From Bartonella sp. JB63 (lineage in GTDB: Bacteria > Pseudomonadota > Alphaproteobacteria > Rhizobiales > Rhizobiaceae), in the NCBI RefSeq assembly GCF_002022665.1, contig NZ_CP019788.1:620001-684000 (forward strand): 64,000 bases of DNA. The letters run 5' to 3'. Under the pieces are notes generated by a model, which worked only from the letters and a program-made list of their open reading frames with translations, did not search any database and was not told the origin of the DNA. Below, piece by piece: positions 8,499 through 17,943 of this stretch (within the stretch, counting starts at the first letter, position 1; the number at the start of each line of letters is the position of its first letter). Position numbers and translations under genes: made by a program.

Positions 8499-10283
8499 AT
8501 GCAACGATCTCGTTATTTACTTAATATTCAATCCTCGGCTTGCGGTCAGGTTTGGGTTGATGCTCTTGATGTGGAGAGGGTTAATAATGCTCGTGCTATT
8601 TCTCAAAAATTTGGTTTACCGGACCAACTTGCTCGAGTTCTTGCAGTAAGAGGTGTCGATGAATCCGAAGCTATTACTTTTATTAATCCAACGTTACGTA
8701 CTTTAATGCCTAATCCAAAAGATTTTATAGATATGCACTGTGCAGCGGAGCGTTTGGTTAAAGCTATTATAAACCGAGAAAAGATTGCTGTTTTTGGAGA
8801 TTATGATGTTGATGGTGCTTGTTCAGCAGCGCTTTTAGCACGTTTTTTACATTGTTTTGGCATAATAGTAAAAATTTATATTCCTGATCGTGTTATTGAG
8901 GGTTATGGTCCAAATGAACAAGCAATGAAAGGATTGGTACAAGAAGGGGCGAGTTTAATTATTACCGTTGATTGTGGTGCGAATAGTCCAGCCGCAATAA
9001 AAGCAGCTAGGTGTGCGGGTGCTGATGTTATTGTTTTAGATCATCATCAAATGGAGAATGTTCACGAAGAAGCTGTTGCCCTTGTTAATCCTAATCGTCC
9101 TGATGATTTTTCTGAGCAGGGACATTTATGTGCTGCGGGTGTTGTATTTATTACATTGATGTGGGTTAATCGTTTATTGCGGGAGAAAAAATGGGGAGGA
9201 GCGCTTCCTGATCTTTTAAGTATGCTTGATCTTGTTGCATTGGCTACTATATGCGATGTAGTTCCATTACAAGGTGTTAATCGTGCTTTTGTAGTTAAAG
9301 GGCTTCAGGTAGCACGTTTTATGCATAATCCCGGAATAGCTGCTTTAGCAAAGGTTGCGCATATAGGAGAACCACTCAATAGTTTTCATTTCGGTTTTTT
9401 ATTGGGACCTAGAATTAATGCGGGGGGACGTATTGGAAATCAGGCCTTAGGTACATATTTGCTCAGCTGTAATGATAGAGATGAAGCAGATAGAATAGCA
9501 CAACAACTGGACCAGCTTAATAAAGAACGTCAAGAAATGGAAATGATTCAATTAGCTCAAGCAGAAGTTTATATTGATTCTATTTATCAAGGTGAAGCAA
9601 TACCGTCATCATTTGTGATTGCTCATAAAGAATGGCATCCAGGTATCGTTGGTATTCTTGCTGCCCGTTTAAAAGAACGTTTTTTTTGTCCTGTTTTAGC
9701 AATAGCTTTGAAAGAAAACGGAATTGGTATTGGATCGGGTCGTTCAATTACTGGTATAGATTTGGGAGCGCTTGTGCATGAAGCAGTTGCATTAAACTTA
9801 TTAGAAAAGGGTGGGGGACATAGTATGGCGGCAGGGTTTACAATTCAGTCGAGAAAAATCGAAATTTTTCGTAAATGGTTAGAAGAGAAAGTATCTTTAA
9901 TGGTTTCACAATTACGTGCTGAAAAATCTCTTAGTATAGATGGTTTTCTTTCTGCTTCTGGTGCGAATAAAGATCTTTTTGATATGATTGAAAAAGCAGG
10001 TCCTTTTGGCTCAGGGAATGCTAAACCTGTTTTTGTTTTTCCTTCTCATCGCTTAGTTAATGTATACGAGGTTGGAAAAGGCAATTTGCGCCTTGTTATT
10101 TCTGATATTGAAGGCAAAAAATTGCAAGGAATCGCTTTTGGTGCGGTAGGAACATCGCTTGGTAAGTTTCTTTCTGAAAATATTGGTAAGACAATCCATT
10201 TAGCTGGTAATTTAAGTTTGAATTATTGGAGGGAAAGCGTAAATCCACAATTACGTGTTATCGATGCAGCCACAGTAATTTGA
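8499..10283 (+). CDS. recJ: Single-stranded-DNA-specific 5'-3' exonuclease RecJ
   Basis: RecJ degrades 5' single-stranded ends in RecF-pathway recombination and mismatch repair. The 594-residue length is normal. DHH phosphoesterase motifs are in order: DYDVDG (101-106), VDCG (157-160), DHHQ (181-184) and the GPRINAGGRIG segment (about 303-313). The C-terminal DHHA1 motif GGGHSMAAG is near residue 446 and is followed by the OB-like nucleic-acid-binding region. It is a monocistronic unit converging on parE, with only 17 bases between the stops. The ribosome-binding site before ATG 8499 is weak. Confidence 0.96.
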   Translation: MQRSRYLLNIQSSACGQVWVDALDVERVNNARAISQKFGLPDQLARVLAVRGVDESEAITFINPTLRTLMPNPKDFIDMHCAAERLVKAIINREKIAVFGDYDVDGACSAALLARFLHCFGIIVKIYIPDRVIEGYGPNEQAMKGLVQEGASLIITVDCGANSPAAIKAARCAGADVIVLDHHQMENVHEEAVALVNPNRPDDFSEQGHLCAAGVVFITLMWVNRLLREKKWGGALPDLLSMLDLVALATICDVVPLQGVNRAFVVKGLQVARFMHNPGIAALAKVAHIGEPLNSFHFGFLLGPRINAGGRIGNQALGTYLLSCNDRDEADRIAQQLDQLNKERQEMEMIQLAQAEVYIDSIYQGEAIPSSFVIAHKEWHPGIVGILAARLKERFFCPVLAIALKENGIGIGSGRSITGIDLGALVHEAVALNLLEKGGGHSMAAGFTIQSRKIEIFRKWLEEKVSLMVSQLRAEKSLSIDGFLSASGANKDLFDMIEKAGPFGSGNAKPVFVFPSHRLVNVYEVGKGNLRLVISDIEGKKLQGIAFGAVGTSLGKFLSENIGKTIHLAGNLSLNYWRESVNPQLRVIDAATVI

Positions 10284-10300
10284 TAGATATATTTTTTATA

Positions 10301-12379
10301 TTAAATATCTAAATTATCTGCAAAAGTAGAATTTTCTTGTATGAATCGAAATCGTGCTTCTGGCTTAGTTCCCATTAAACTTTCTACTATATTTTTGGTT
10401 TCTTGCATATCAATCGAATCGATAGCAATACGTAAAAGTGTGCGTTTTTGAGGATGCATAGTTGTTTCTTTAAGTTGCTCGGCGCGCATTTCTCCAAGGC
10501 CTTTAAAACGTCCAATTTCAATTTTGGTCTTTCCAGTAAATTGAGTTTTTAGTAACTCATCTTTATGGATATCATCACGCGCATAAGCGACTTTTCCTCC
10601 TTGTGATATTCTATAAAGAGGAGGCACAGCGAGATATAAATGCCCTTGATGAATAAGATCAGGCATCTCTTGAAAGAAAAAGGTAATCAAAAGTGATGCA
10701 ATATGAGCACCGTCAACATCTGCATCTGTCATAATAATGATACGCTCATATCTTAGATCATCTTCACAATATTTAGAACGTGTTCCACATCCTAGTGCGA
10801 GGATAAGATCTCTGATTGTTTGGCTTGAGCTCATTTTTTCACGTGCTGCACTAGCTACATTTAATATTTTTCCACGAAGAGGTAAAATTGCTTGATTAAC
10901 TCTATTTCGAGCTTGTTTAGCAGAACCACCAGCAGAATCACCTTCAACAATGAATAATTCAGCTCCGGCAGCAGAATTTTGACTGCAATCTGCTAATTTT
11001 CCAGGTAGTCGTAATTTACGTACAGCAGTTTTTCGATTTATTTCTCTATCTTGGCGTCGTTTCACGCGTTCTTCAGCTCGTTCAATAACCCAATCAAGAA
11101 GTTTTTTTGCTTCTTGTGGAGAATTAGCAAGCCAATGGTCAAAAGGGTCGCGTATTGCATTTTCAACAATACGTTGTGCTTCAATTGTAGCTAATCGATC
11201 TTTAGTTTGCCCAACAAATTCGGGTTCTCTAATGAAAACTGAAAGAATTGCAATCGCTGAGATCATAACATCATCAGAAGTAATGATGCTAGAACGTTTA
11301 TTACCTATTAATTCTGCATAAGCTTTTAAACCGCGTAAGAGAGCTTGTCGTAATCCTGCTTCGTGTGTTCCACCCTCTACAGTTGGAATAGTATTACAAT
11401 AAGATTGTACGCAAGCATTGCCACCGTACCAAGCAATAGCCCATTCAACTGAACCATGACCACCATTTTGTTTTGTTTTACCAAAAAAAATTTCAGATGT
11501 TACACGATATTCATTTTTCAATGAGGATAACAAATAGTCTTTTAATCCATCTGGAAAGTGAAATACAGCTTTTTCAGGAATATTTTTTATACCTTCAAGC
11601 ATTATAGGATCACAATTCCAGCGAATTTTTACTCCACCAAAAAGATAGGCTTTAGAGCGTGCTATATTATAGATTTTCTCTGGTTCAAAGGTTACTTTTT
11701 CTCCAAAAATTTTACTGTCGGGATGAAAGCGAACGCGCGTACCGCGACGGTTATAAACATCACCTAGATTTTCTAAACCAGATTGAGGAATACCGCGTGA
11801 AAAACGTTGGCGATAAAGTTTGCGCTCTCGCGCTACTTCAACTTCCATATCATCAGAAAGAGCATTAACAACAGAAATACCTACTCCATGTAATCCACCA
11901 GAGGTTTGATAAGCTTTTCCATCAAATTTTGCACCTGAATGAAGTTGTGTCATTATGACTTCAAGAGTAGATTTATCTGGCATTTGAGGATGATTTTCAA
12001 CAGGGATTCCACGTCCATTATCCGTAACTGTTAAATAACCTTTCTCATTCAATGACACATCAATTAAATCTGCATAACCAGCAACAGCTTCATCCATTGC
12101 ATTATCGATGATTTCAGAAAATAAATGATGAAGTGCTTTACTGTCCGTTCCACCAATATACATCCCAGGGCGTAAACGTACAGGCTCTAAACCTTCGAGT
12201 ACTCGAATAGATAAAGCGTTATATTCACCTTCTTCTGTATTATTTTTGGAAGCAGATACAGAAATTGCTCGAGGTACTTCTTGCGGATTTACTGAAATTT
12301 TCTTATTTTTTTCTTTTGCTTCTATGCGAGACTGAGCATTATTTAAAATACTAAAAAGATCTTTATCATTATTGCTCAT
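10301..12379 (-). CDS. parE: DNA topoisomerase IV subunit B
   Basis: ParE is the ATPase subunit of topoisomerase IV, which decatenates daughter chromosomes. The protein is 692 residues from ATG 12379; a TTG seven codons upstream is an alternative start. GHKL ATPase motifs are DNAMDEAVAG (92-101), DNGRGIP (120-126) and the GGLHGVGISVVNAL ATP lid. The TOPRIM domain carries EGDSAGGSAKQ and DADVDGAHI. At about 690 residues it fits ParE rather than GyrB, which is usually about 800 in this group and carries an extra insert. The partner parC is not in the window. Confidence 0.93.
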   Translation of the reverse strand: MSNNDKDLFSILNNAQSRIEAKEKNKKISVNPQEVPRAISVSASKNNTEEGEYNALSIRVLEGLEPVRLRPGMYIGGTDSKALHHLFSEIIDNAMDEAVAGYADLIDVSLNEKGYLTVTDNGRGIPVENHPQMPDKSTLEVIMTQLHSGAKFDGKAYQTSGGLHGVGISVVNALSDDMEVEVARERKLYRQRFSRGIPQSGLENLGDVYNRRGTRVRFHPDSKIFGEKVTFEPEKIYNIARSKAYLFGGVKIRWNCDPIMLEGIKNIPEKAVFHFPDGLKDYLLSSLKNEYRVTSEIFFGKTKQNGGHGSVEWAIAWYGGNACVQSYCNTIPTVEGGTHEAGLRQALLRGLKAYAELIGNKRSSIITSDDVMISAIAILSVFIREPEFVGQTKDRLATIEAQRIVENAIRDPFDHWLANSPQEAKKLLDWVIERAEERVKRRQDREINRKTAVRKLRLPGKLADCSQNSAAGAELFIVEGDSAGGSAKQARNRVNQAILPLRGKILNVASAAREKMSSSQTIRDLILALGCGTRSKYCEDDLRYERIIIMTDADVDGAHIASLLITFFFQEMPDLIHQGHLYLAVPPLYRISQGGKVAYARDDIHKDELLKTQFTGKTKIEIGRFKGLGEMRAEQLKETTMHPQKRTLLRIAIDSIDMQETKNIVESLMGTKPEARFRFIQENSTFADNLDI

Positions 12380-12474
12380 AGCACTCGATCGTCTATCCAA
12401 ATTTAGGTTACATAAATAAAGCTTTTATCACAATTAAATTTTATTGCCTGTTTTTTATTTAAAAATCAATTCAC

Positions 12475-13211
12475 TCAAGAAATATCAATTGTTGGACCAA
12501 AAACTTGTTCAAAAGCTCGTTTCATAGCGATGTCAACATCGTGCATTGTTACAGGCAAACCCAGATCTAATAAACTTGTTACACCGTAATTTGTAATTCC
12601 GCAGGGAACAATTCCTTTATAGTGAGATAGATCAGGATCGATATTAATACAAATACCATGAAAACTTACCCATCTACGTATACGAATACCAATAGCAGCA
12701 ATTTTATCCTCAGTCGGTGTTCCATTTATCGTTAGCGGGCGATCAGATCGAATAACCCAAACACCGACTCGATCTTTACGACGTTCTCCTTTAATATTAA
12801 ATTGTGCAAGTGTTTTTATGATCCACTGTTCTAATGCACTAATAAAAGCACGTATATCTTGTTTTCGGCGTTTAAGATCAAGCATAATGTAAGCAACACG
12901 TTGTCCTGGACCATGATATGTGAATTGACCACCACGACCTGCTTCATATACAGGAAGAGAATGAGGAGCTAATAGATCTTTTTTTTAGCACTGGTACCAG
13001 CTGTGTAAAGGGAAGGATGTTCAAGCAGCCAGACTTGCTCGTGCGCGATTTTTGCAGAAATATTCTCTACACGTTCTTGCATATAGCGTAATGCTTCAGG
13101 GTACTCGACTAAATTATCACTTATTTTCCACTCAACTGGTGAAGCTTGGTGAGCTGTTTTAAAATGATTTGATAAATGACTGTGATCAATATATTTCAAT
13201 TTAGATGTCAT
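12475..13211 (-). pseudogene. lipB: lipB, octanoyltransferase gene with a single-base frameshift at an A8 run
   Basis: LipB moves octanoate from ACP to lipoyl domains of 2-oxoacid dehydrogenases. The reading frame is split. The 5' part runs from ATG 13211 to a TAG near 12969; the 3' part continues in another frame to 12475. At 12979-12986 there are eight T on the plus strand (eight A in the mRNA). One more A would give [15 protein letters not shown]..., joining the halves into a normal 245-residue LipB. The joined frame includes the [13 protein letters not shown] active-site segment, the conserved Lys in [10 protein letters not shown] and Cys in IVPCGIT. No other residue looks degraded. So this is a very recent inactivation, a sequencing error in a homopolymer, or a gene rescued by transcriptional slippage. 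Confidence 0.88.
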
Positions 13212-13505
13212 CAAGAATATGTATCAAAGTTATTTGGTTATCAGTAAAAATATGGCGTACGATATAGAATTGTTCATTGAAATGAAAATGAAAAATAAAA
13301 GTTATCGATATTTTTTCTCACAGTAGTTAAGAGCGAACTTTATTGCTCCAAATTATCATGGCCTAACAAAACCTTAAAATGATTAGAATCTTTTTAATTA
13401 ATAATTTAATTTATTATTTCATATTATATTTCTGTTTTTAAATAATTATTTTGTTTATTATATTAATTAATATTCAATATATGATGTTATATATATAAAG
13501 ATATT

Positions 13506-14357
13506 TTACCATCTTCCTGATGCACCACCACCACCTGATGAGCCTCCTCCACCTCTAAAACCACCACCATTTGAATGCCTTCTGAAGATACCATCAGAGC
13601 GTCTACCATCAGCACTTAAATTGATAAACCAAAGAGTAAAAACGATTCCCATCCAACGATATTTTTGTGGACCTACTTTTTTGCCAAAAATCATTGCTAG
13701 AATAGGTAAACCAATCACTGTAAAGAATATTAAAAATATAACTGCATTTGCTATCATTTCTTCTATTTTTTGTTGTTTACGTTGTATTTCAATGGCTTTA
13801 GCCTTTTCTTTGATTCGGGAAATAAAATCGGAATCATTTTCTATAATAATTTTGGTAATTGCATTGATCGCTTCAATAATTCCTCGTTGATAATTTTTGT
13901 TACGAAAATTAGGAAGAATGAAATTATTGATAATGACTGCAGAAACTGCATCCGTTAATGTTCCTTCTAAACCATAGCCTACTTCAATACGTACTTCACG
14001 TTCATTTGGTGCAACTACAAGTAATATACCGTTATTCATCTTCTTCTGACCTAGAGCCCACTTTCGGAAAAGAGAATTACTATAGGTTTCAATATCAATT
14101 CCTGAAAGAGTAGGGACAGTTACAATAACAACTTGATCACCTGTTTTTTCTTCCAAAGCAGACAGCTTTGTAGTCAGATTTTCTATTGTTGCGCGATCAA
14201 GTAAGTGAGCTATATCATTAACGTGACCAATTAAGCGTGGGAATGAGATTTGTGAATAGACAATATTATTCAACGTAATAATTAAATATAGAAAGCCTGT
14301 AAAAGCTAAAAAAAATAAAATAATATTACGTTGAATAAAATATCGAAATGGTATCAT
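13506..14357 (-). CDS. TPM-domain membrane protein (YgcG family)
   Basis: A 283-residue membrane protein. It has an N-terminal hydrophobic segment (about 12-33) and then a TPM domain (about 38-170), recognisable from VNDIAHLLD, GDQVVIVTVPTLSG, NNGILLVVAPNEREVRIEVGYGLEG and TDAVSAVII. A second hydrophobic segment lies near 207-227, and the tail is a Gly/Ser-rich low-complexity stretch ending GASGRW. This architecture is the YgcG/TPM family, often next to LemA. The ATG directly abuts the lemA stop (TAA-ATG), so the pair is coupled. Proposed roles in membrane-protein turnover or envelope stress are not proven by sequence. Confidence 0.85.
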   Translation of the reverse strand: MIPFRYFIQRNIILFFLAFTGFLYLIITLNNIVYSQISFPRLIGHVNDIAHLLDRATIENLTTKLSALEEKTGDQVVIVTVPTLSGIDIETYSNSLFRKWALGQKKMNNGILLVVAPNEREVRIEVGYGLEGTLTDAVSAVIINNFILPNFRNKNYQRGIIEAINAITKIIIENDSDFISRIKEKAKAIEIQRKQQKIEEMIANAVIFLIFFTVIGLPILAMIFGKKVGPQKYRWMGIVFTLWFINLSADGRRSDGIFRRHSNGGGFRGGGGSSGGGGASGRW

Positions 14358-14984
14358 TTAATTAAAATTAACCTGCGGTGTTTGTTGAGAATTACTATCA
14401 ATAGTAAATGTTTGCATAGATTTTGCATCGCGAAACCATAACTTCGCCCAAATCATTGTTGGCATTGTTTTGAGTGCAGTGTTATATACCCGTACTGCTT
14501 CAATATAGTCACGGCGAACAACAGAAATACGATTTTCAGTTCCCTCTAATTGTGATTGGAGAGCTAAAAAATTCTGATTTGCTTTAAGATTAGGATAATT
14601 TTCAACAATAGCCATAAGGCGTGAAAGTGCACTTGATAAATTTGCTTGATTGCTGAGATATCGTTGCATAACATCTGGATTATTTAACATATCAGTATTG
14701 ATGGTTGTTTGCGTTGCTTTTGCACGTGCGTCGATAACATCAGCAAGTACAGTTTTCTCGTGTGATGCATAACCTTTAACAGTTTCTACAAGATTGGGAA
14801 CAAGATCTGCACGACGTTGATATTGATTTAGAACTTCACTCCATGCTGCATGCACCTTTTCTTCATTCGTTGGTATTGTGTTAAATCCACATCCACTTAA
14901 AAACACTAAAAAAATGATAATAAAAAATCGCTTTAATATAGGATAGATAGCTACAGTTTGTAGTGTGGTTAATACGTCTAACAT
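14358..14984 (-). CDS. LemA family protein, probable lipoprotein
   Basis: A 208-residue LemA-family protein with the helical core motifs NQYQRRADLVPNLVETVKGY and ENYPNLKANQNFLALQSQLEGTENRI. The N-terminus has a hydrophobic stretch (about 20-31) ending LSGC, with Cys32 in a lipobox, so it is probably a lipoprotein facing the periplasm. The start at 14984 is supported by GGAGAT seven bases upstream. It is first in a two-gene unit with the TPM-domain gene. The family's molecular function is unclear. Confidence 0.88.
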   Translation of the reverse strand: MLDVLTTLQTVAIYPILKRFFIIIFLVFLSGCGFNTIPTNEEKVHAAWSEVLNQYQRRADLVPNLVETVKGYASHEKTVLADVIDARAKATQTTINTDMLNNPDVMQRYLSNQANLSSALSRLMAIVENYPNLKANQNFLALQSQLEGTENRISVVRRDYIEAVRVYNTALKTMPTMIWAKLWFRDAKSMQTFTIDSNSQQTPQVNFN

Positions 14985-15478
14985 AAAATATCTCCAAAAA
15001 CTTATTTACCCATATAGGGCGTATCTCATTATATGACAAAGTATTTTAGACTTTGTAAATTAGCTGATTATTTATATTGATGAATTAGTTTATTTATTTT
15101 CCAATAATTTTTTTAGTAGAAAGGCTAAATTATACATTTTTTTAAAAAATGAATGAATTTTAATATTTACTAATAACTGAAATTTGAATCGATTATTAAA
15201 ATTGCTATATTTACTATAAAATTGCTATATTTACTATGATGTGAAACTAAACATATTATATAACTAAATTATAATTAATTTAATAGCTTCTGATTCTTAT
15301 TCAAAATTTATAGCTTTGAATATTTAACTTCTAATTTCATGTCGATTTTTAAGTATTTTTTTATATATGGTCATGAATTAATGCATCAATCTCTCTTTTT
15401 AAAGCTACGTTTGAATCTTATAAGTATACCTTAAAAAGATAAATAAAATCAGTAATTTATATAAAAAATAAAGGCACA
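14985..15478. other. AT-rich spacer with a short tandem repeat
   Basis: Nearly 500 bp between lemA and tRNA-Val with no open frame that looks coding. The promoter of the lemA operon should lie near its left end. The only notable structure is the two-copy 20-bp tandem repeat listed separately. Confidence 0.5.
15198..15237. repeat. Two perfect tandem copies of a 20-bp unit
   Basis: The unit AAAATTGCTATATTTACTAT occurs at 15198-15217 and again at 15218-15237 without a mismatch. It lies in non-coding DNA, and copy number could vary between strains. Confidence 0.9.
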
Positions 15479-15554
15479 TGGTGGGCAATGAGAGACTCGA
15501 ACTCCCGACATCCTCGGTGTAAACGAGGCGCTCTACCAGCTGAGCTAATCGCCC
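15479..15554 (-). tRNA. tRNA-Val (UAC)
   Basis: On the minus strand, GGGCGAT pairs with ATTGCCC. The anticodon stem CCTCG/CGAGG encloses TTTACAC, giving anticodon TAC. The T-loop is standard, the discriminator is A and CCA is encoded. Length is 76 nt. Confidence 0.97.
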
Positions 15555-15714
15555 AATGTAATAATTTACACTTGGATAAGCACTCTATTTAAGGAAAAAA
15601 ATTTTTAAATGCAAGAATAAAAGATGTTATTTGTTAATGTTTTTCAGAGAATAGAAGCGTTTTTAATTTTTTCATTGTTTATTTGATTTTTTTTAAAAAA
15701 ACGTTTCATTCTTC

Positions 15715-15743
15715 TTGACAGGAACGAATGAACATCCTACACG
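15715..15743 (+). promoter_or_regulatory. Candidate sigma70-type promoter for tRNA-Asp
   Basis: A perfect TTGACA (15715-15720, preceded by C) is separated by 17 bases from TACACG (15738-15743), a weak -10. Transcription would begin about 30 bases before the mature 5' end of tRNA-Asp. Confidence 0.45.
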
Positions 15744-15780
15744 ACCATCCATACCAATGTTGATTGGTTGCAAGAAGTGC

Positions 15781-15857
15781 GCGGGTGTAGCTCAGTTGGT
15801 TAGAGTGCTGGCCTGTCACGCCGGAGGTCGCGGGTTCGAACCCCGTCACTCGCGCCA
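15781..15857 (+). tRNA. tRNA-Asp (GUC)
   Basis: Acceptor GCGGGTG pairs with CACTCGC with one G-U pair. The anticodon stem CTGGC/GCCGG encloses CTGTCAC, giving anticodon GTC. The T-arm is GCGGG-TTCGAAC-CCCGT, the discriminator is G and CCA is encoded. Length is 77 nt. Confidence 0.97.
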
Positions 15858-16179
15858 TTTCAAAGTATTCTTTAATTTTCTATCTTTATACTGTACGCTT
15901 TTTTCTTTAAAAAATCCTGAATTGTAATATATAATATTAAGGGTCTTCTATAGAAGATGATATTTGATTTTTTTCTTTTTTCATATAGTTTTATGAGAAT
16001 AAAGGCTTGCGTCTTTCTTTTCTCTGCGATACCTATAGAAACGAGATGAATACTGCACGGCATACCCTTTAAGTTGTACGAGCGGAATTAGCGTGATAAT
16101 TATTGTAATATTGTGTGTTAATCTAGACAATAATAGATGATTACGTTAATTCAAAACTTCATTAAAGCGGAAAAGGATT
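15858..16179. other. Leader region of the nuo operon
   Basis: About 320 bp between tRNA-Asp and nuoA, expected to carry the main nuo promoter. I see no confident -35/-10 pair. A GGAAAAGGA ribosome-binding site lies just before nuoA. No gene is visible. Confidence 0.5.
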
Positions 16180-16545
16180 ATGACTGATTTATTGAACTCT
16201 TATTTACCGATATTAATTTTTATTACTGTTTCGGCAATTATTGCTGCTGTTCTTTTAATCATACCTTATATTGTCGCTTATCGTGCACCTGATCCTGAAA
16301 AGTTATCAGCTTATGAATGTGGATTTAACTCTTTTGATGATGCTCGAATGAAGTTTGATGTTCGATTTTATCTAGTTTCTATTTTATTTATTATTTTTGA
16401 TCTTGAGGTTGCTTTTCTTTTTCCTTGGGCTGTTTCATTTGCCTCAATAGGTATATTTGGTTTTTGGTCAATGATTATGTTTTTAACGATCTTGACGATT
16501 GGATTTATATATGAATGGAAGAAGGGAGCTCTTGAATGGAATTAG
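16180..16545 (+). CDS. nuoA: NADH-quinone oxidoreductase subunit A
   Basis: NuoA (ND3 homologue) is a 121-residue inner-membrane subunit of complex I with three membrane helices (about 8-31, 62-83, 90-112). The conserved [20 protein letters not shown] loop, whose Cys sits near the quinone cavity, is present. First gene of nuoA-N. Its 3' end overlaps nuoB by 10 bases. Confidence 0.97.
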   Translation: MTDLLNSYLPILIFITVSAIIAAVLLIIPYIVAYRAPDPEKLSAYECGFNSFDDARMKFDVRFYLVSILFIIFDLEVAFLFPWAVSFASIGIFGFWSMIMFLTILTIGFIYEWKKGALEWN

Positions 16546-17117
16546 GGTTTAATAATTCAACCGTTGTTGCTCCGAAACCAAAAAGGATCATTGATCCAAA
16601 TACAGGTGAGTTAGTAGGCTCTAATGATAAATTTTTCAGTGATATTAATACTGAATTAGGGGATAAAGGCTTTTTGGTAACTTCGGCAGATGCTTTAATA
16701 ACTTGGGCACGTACCGGTTCATTGATGTGGATGAGTTTTGGTTTAGCCTGTTGTGCAGTCGAGATGATGCAATGCTCAATGCCTCATTATGATAACGAAC
16801 GTTTTGGATATGCACCACGCGCTTCACCACGTCAATCTGATGTTATGGTAGTTGCCGGCACTCTAACAAATAAAATGGCGCCTGCTTTACGTAAAGTTTA
16901 TGATCAAATGCCTGAACCGCGTTATGTGATTTCTATGGGGTCCTGTGCAAATGGTGGTGGGTATTATCATTATTCTTATTCGGTTGTGCGTGGATGTGAT
17001 CGTATAGTCCCAGTGGATATTTATGTTCCAGGATGTCCTCCTACAGCAGAAGCGTTGTTGTATGGTATCTTGTTATTGCAGAAAAAAATCCGCCGTACTG
17101 GCTCTATAGAGCGATAG
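16536..17117 (+). CDS. nuoB: NADH-quinone oxidoreductase subunit B
   Basis: NuoB (PSST homologue) holds the terminal 4Fe-4S cluster N2, which hands electrons to quinone. The 193-residue protein shows the ligand cysteines Cys72-Cys73 ([10 protein letters not shown]), Cys137 (SMGSCANGG) and Cys167 ([12 protein letters not shown]). It begins inside the end of nuoA (10-base overlap) and ends 7 bases before nuoC. Confidence 0.97.
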   Translation: MELGFNNSTVVAPKPKRIIDPNTGELVGSNDKFFSDINTELGDKGFLVTSADALITWARTGSLMWMSFGLACCAVEMMQCSMPHYDNERFGYAPRASPRQSDVMVVAGTLTNKMAPALRKVYDQMPEPRYVISMGSCANGGGYYHYSYSVVRGCDRIVPVDIYVPGCPPTAEALLYGILLLQKKIRRTGSIER

Positions 17118-17124
17118 GAGCTTT

Positions 17125-17751
17125 ATGATAATGAGTGAGGTATTAATTGAGCTTTCTAATTATTTGAAAGATAAATTAGGAGATAAGATAGAAGAAAGTG
17201 TCTTTGCGTTTGGGGAATTGACGATTATATCGCGCCTTGACGCAATTATTGATGTTTTAATGTTTGTTCGTGATGACTCTCGTTGTCAATTTATCAATAT
17301 TACAGATATTAGTGGTGTAGATTATCCTTCTCGTGAAAAACGTTTTGATGTATCTTATCAGTTATTATCTCCGCGGCATAATTTGCGTTTACGTATTAAA
17401 GTTCGTACTGATGAAAATACTGCTGTTGCTTCTGCTTGCTCGGTTTATCCAGGAGCGGAATGGTATGAGCGTGAAGCCTACGATATGTATGGCATTTTAT
17501 TTTCAGGACATCCAGATCTGCGACGCATTTTGACGGATTATGGGTTTGAAGGACATCCTTTGCGCAAAGATTTTCCTGTAACAGGATTTGTTGAGTGTCG
17601 TTATGATAATGAAGTCAAACGGGTCATTTATGAACCTGTTATTTTAAGGCAAGAAATGCGTAGCTTTGATTTTCTTTCACCTTGGGAAGGTAATCAATAT
17701 GTTTTGCCATATAATGAAAGTCAGGAGACAAAAAATAATATTAAGAATTAA
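17125..17751 (+). CDS. nuoC: NADH-quinone oxidoreductase subunit C
   Basis: NuoC is the 30-kDa peripheral-arm subunit, 208 residues. It carries the family signature [36 protein letters not shown] at about 113-147. Two ATGs two codons apart (17125 and 17131) could both be served by the GGAG just upstream. It is a separate gene, not fused to nuoD as in enterobacteria. An unusually long gap of about 190 bp follows. Confidence 0.97.
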   Translation: MIMSEVLIELSNYLKDKLGDKIEESVFAFGELTIISRLDAIIDVLMFVRDDSRCQFINITDISGVDYPSREKRFDVSYQLLSPRHNLRLRIKVRTDENTAVASACSVYPGAEWYEREAYDMYGILFSGHPDLRRILTDYGFEGHPLRKDFPVTGFVECRYDNEVKRVIYEPVILRQEMRSFDFLSPWEGNQYVLPYNESQETKNNIKN

Positions 17752-17943
17752 AGATGCGATTAAAATTGTAACTTATTGTAAAATAACTGAGCGTTTTCAA
17801 TAGGGGTAGTGTATATAAGGTTTGTATATTCGACATAAATTATTTACACATAATGAGGGGTTATTTTGTGTTTTCCATTATAATAACAGAATATTGTTGG
17901 TGTTCAATTTTTAAGATCGCATTGAAAAAATAAGGGGTTGATA

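Noticed and set aside
15715..15927. Plus-strand 70-codon open frame with GVAQLVRVLACHAGGRGFEPRHS
   Set aside because: Translation of the tRNA-Asp gene itself, a known false protein found in many genomes.
8488..16134. 13-base match TCTAGACAATAAT just before recJ (8488-8500) and before nuoA (16122-16134)
   Set aside because: In 64 kb of AT-rich DNA several 13-mer matches are expected by chance; in recJ it overlaps the start codon while in nuoA it is about 50 bases upstream, so the positions do not agree.
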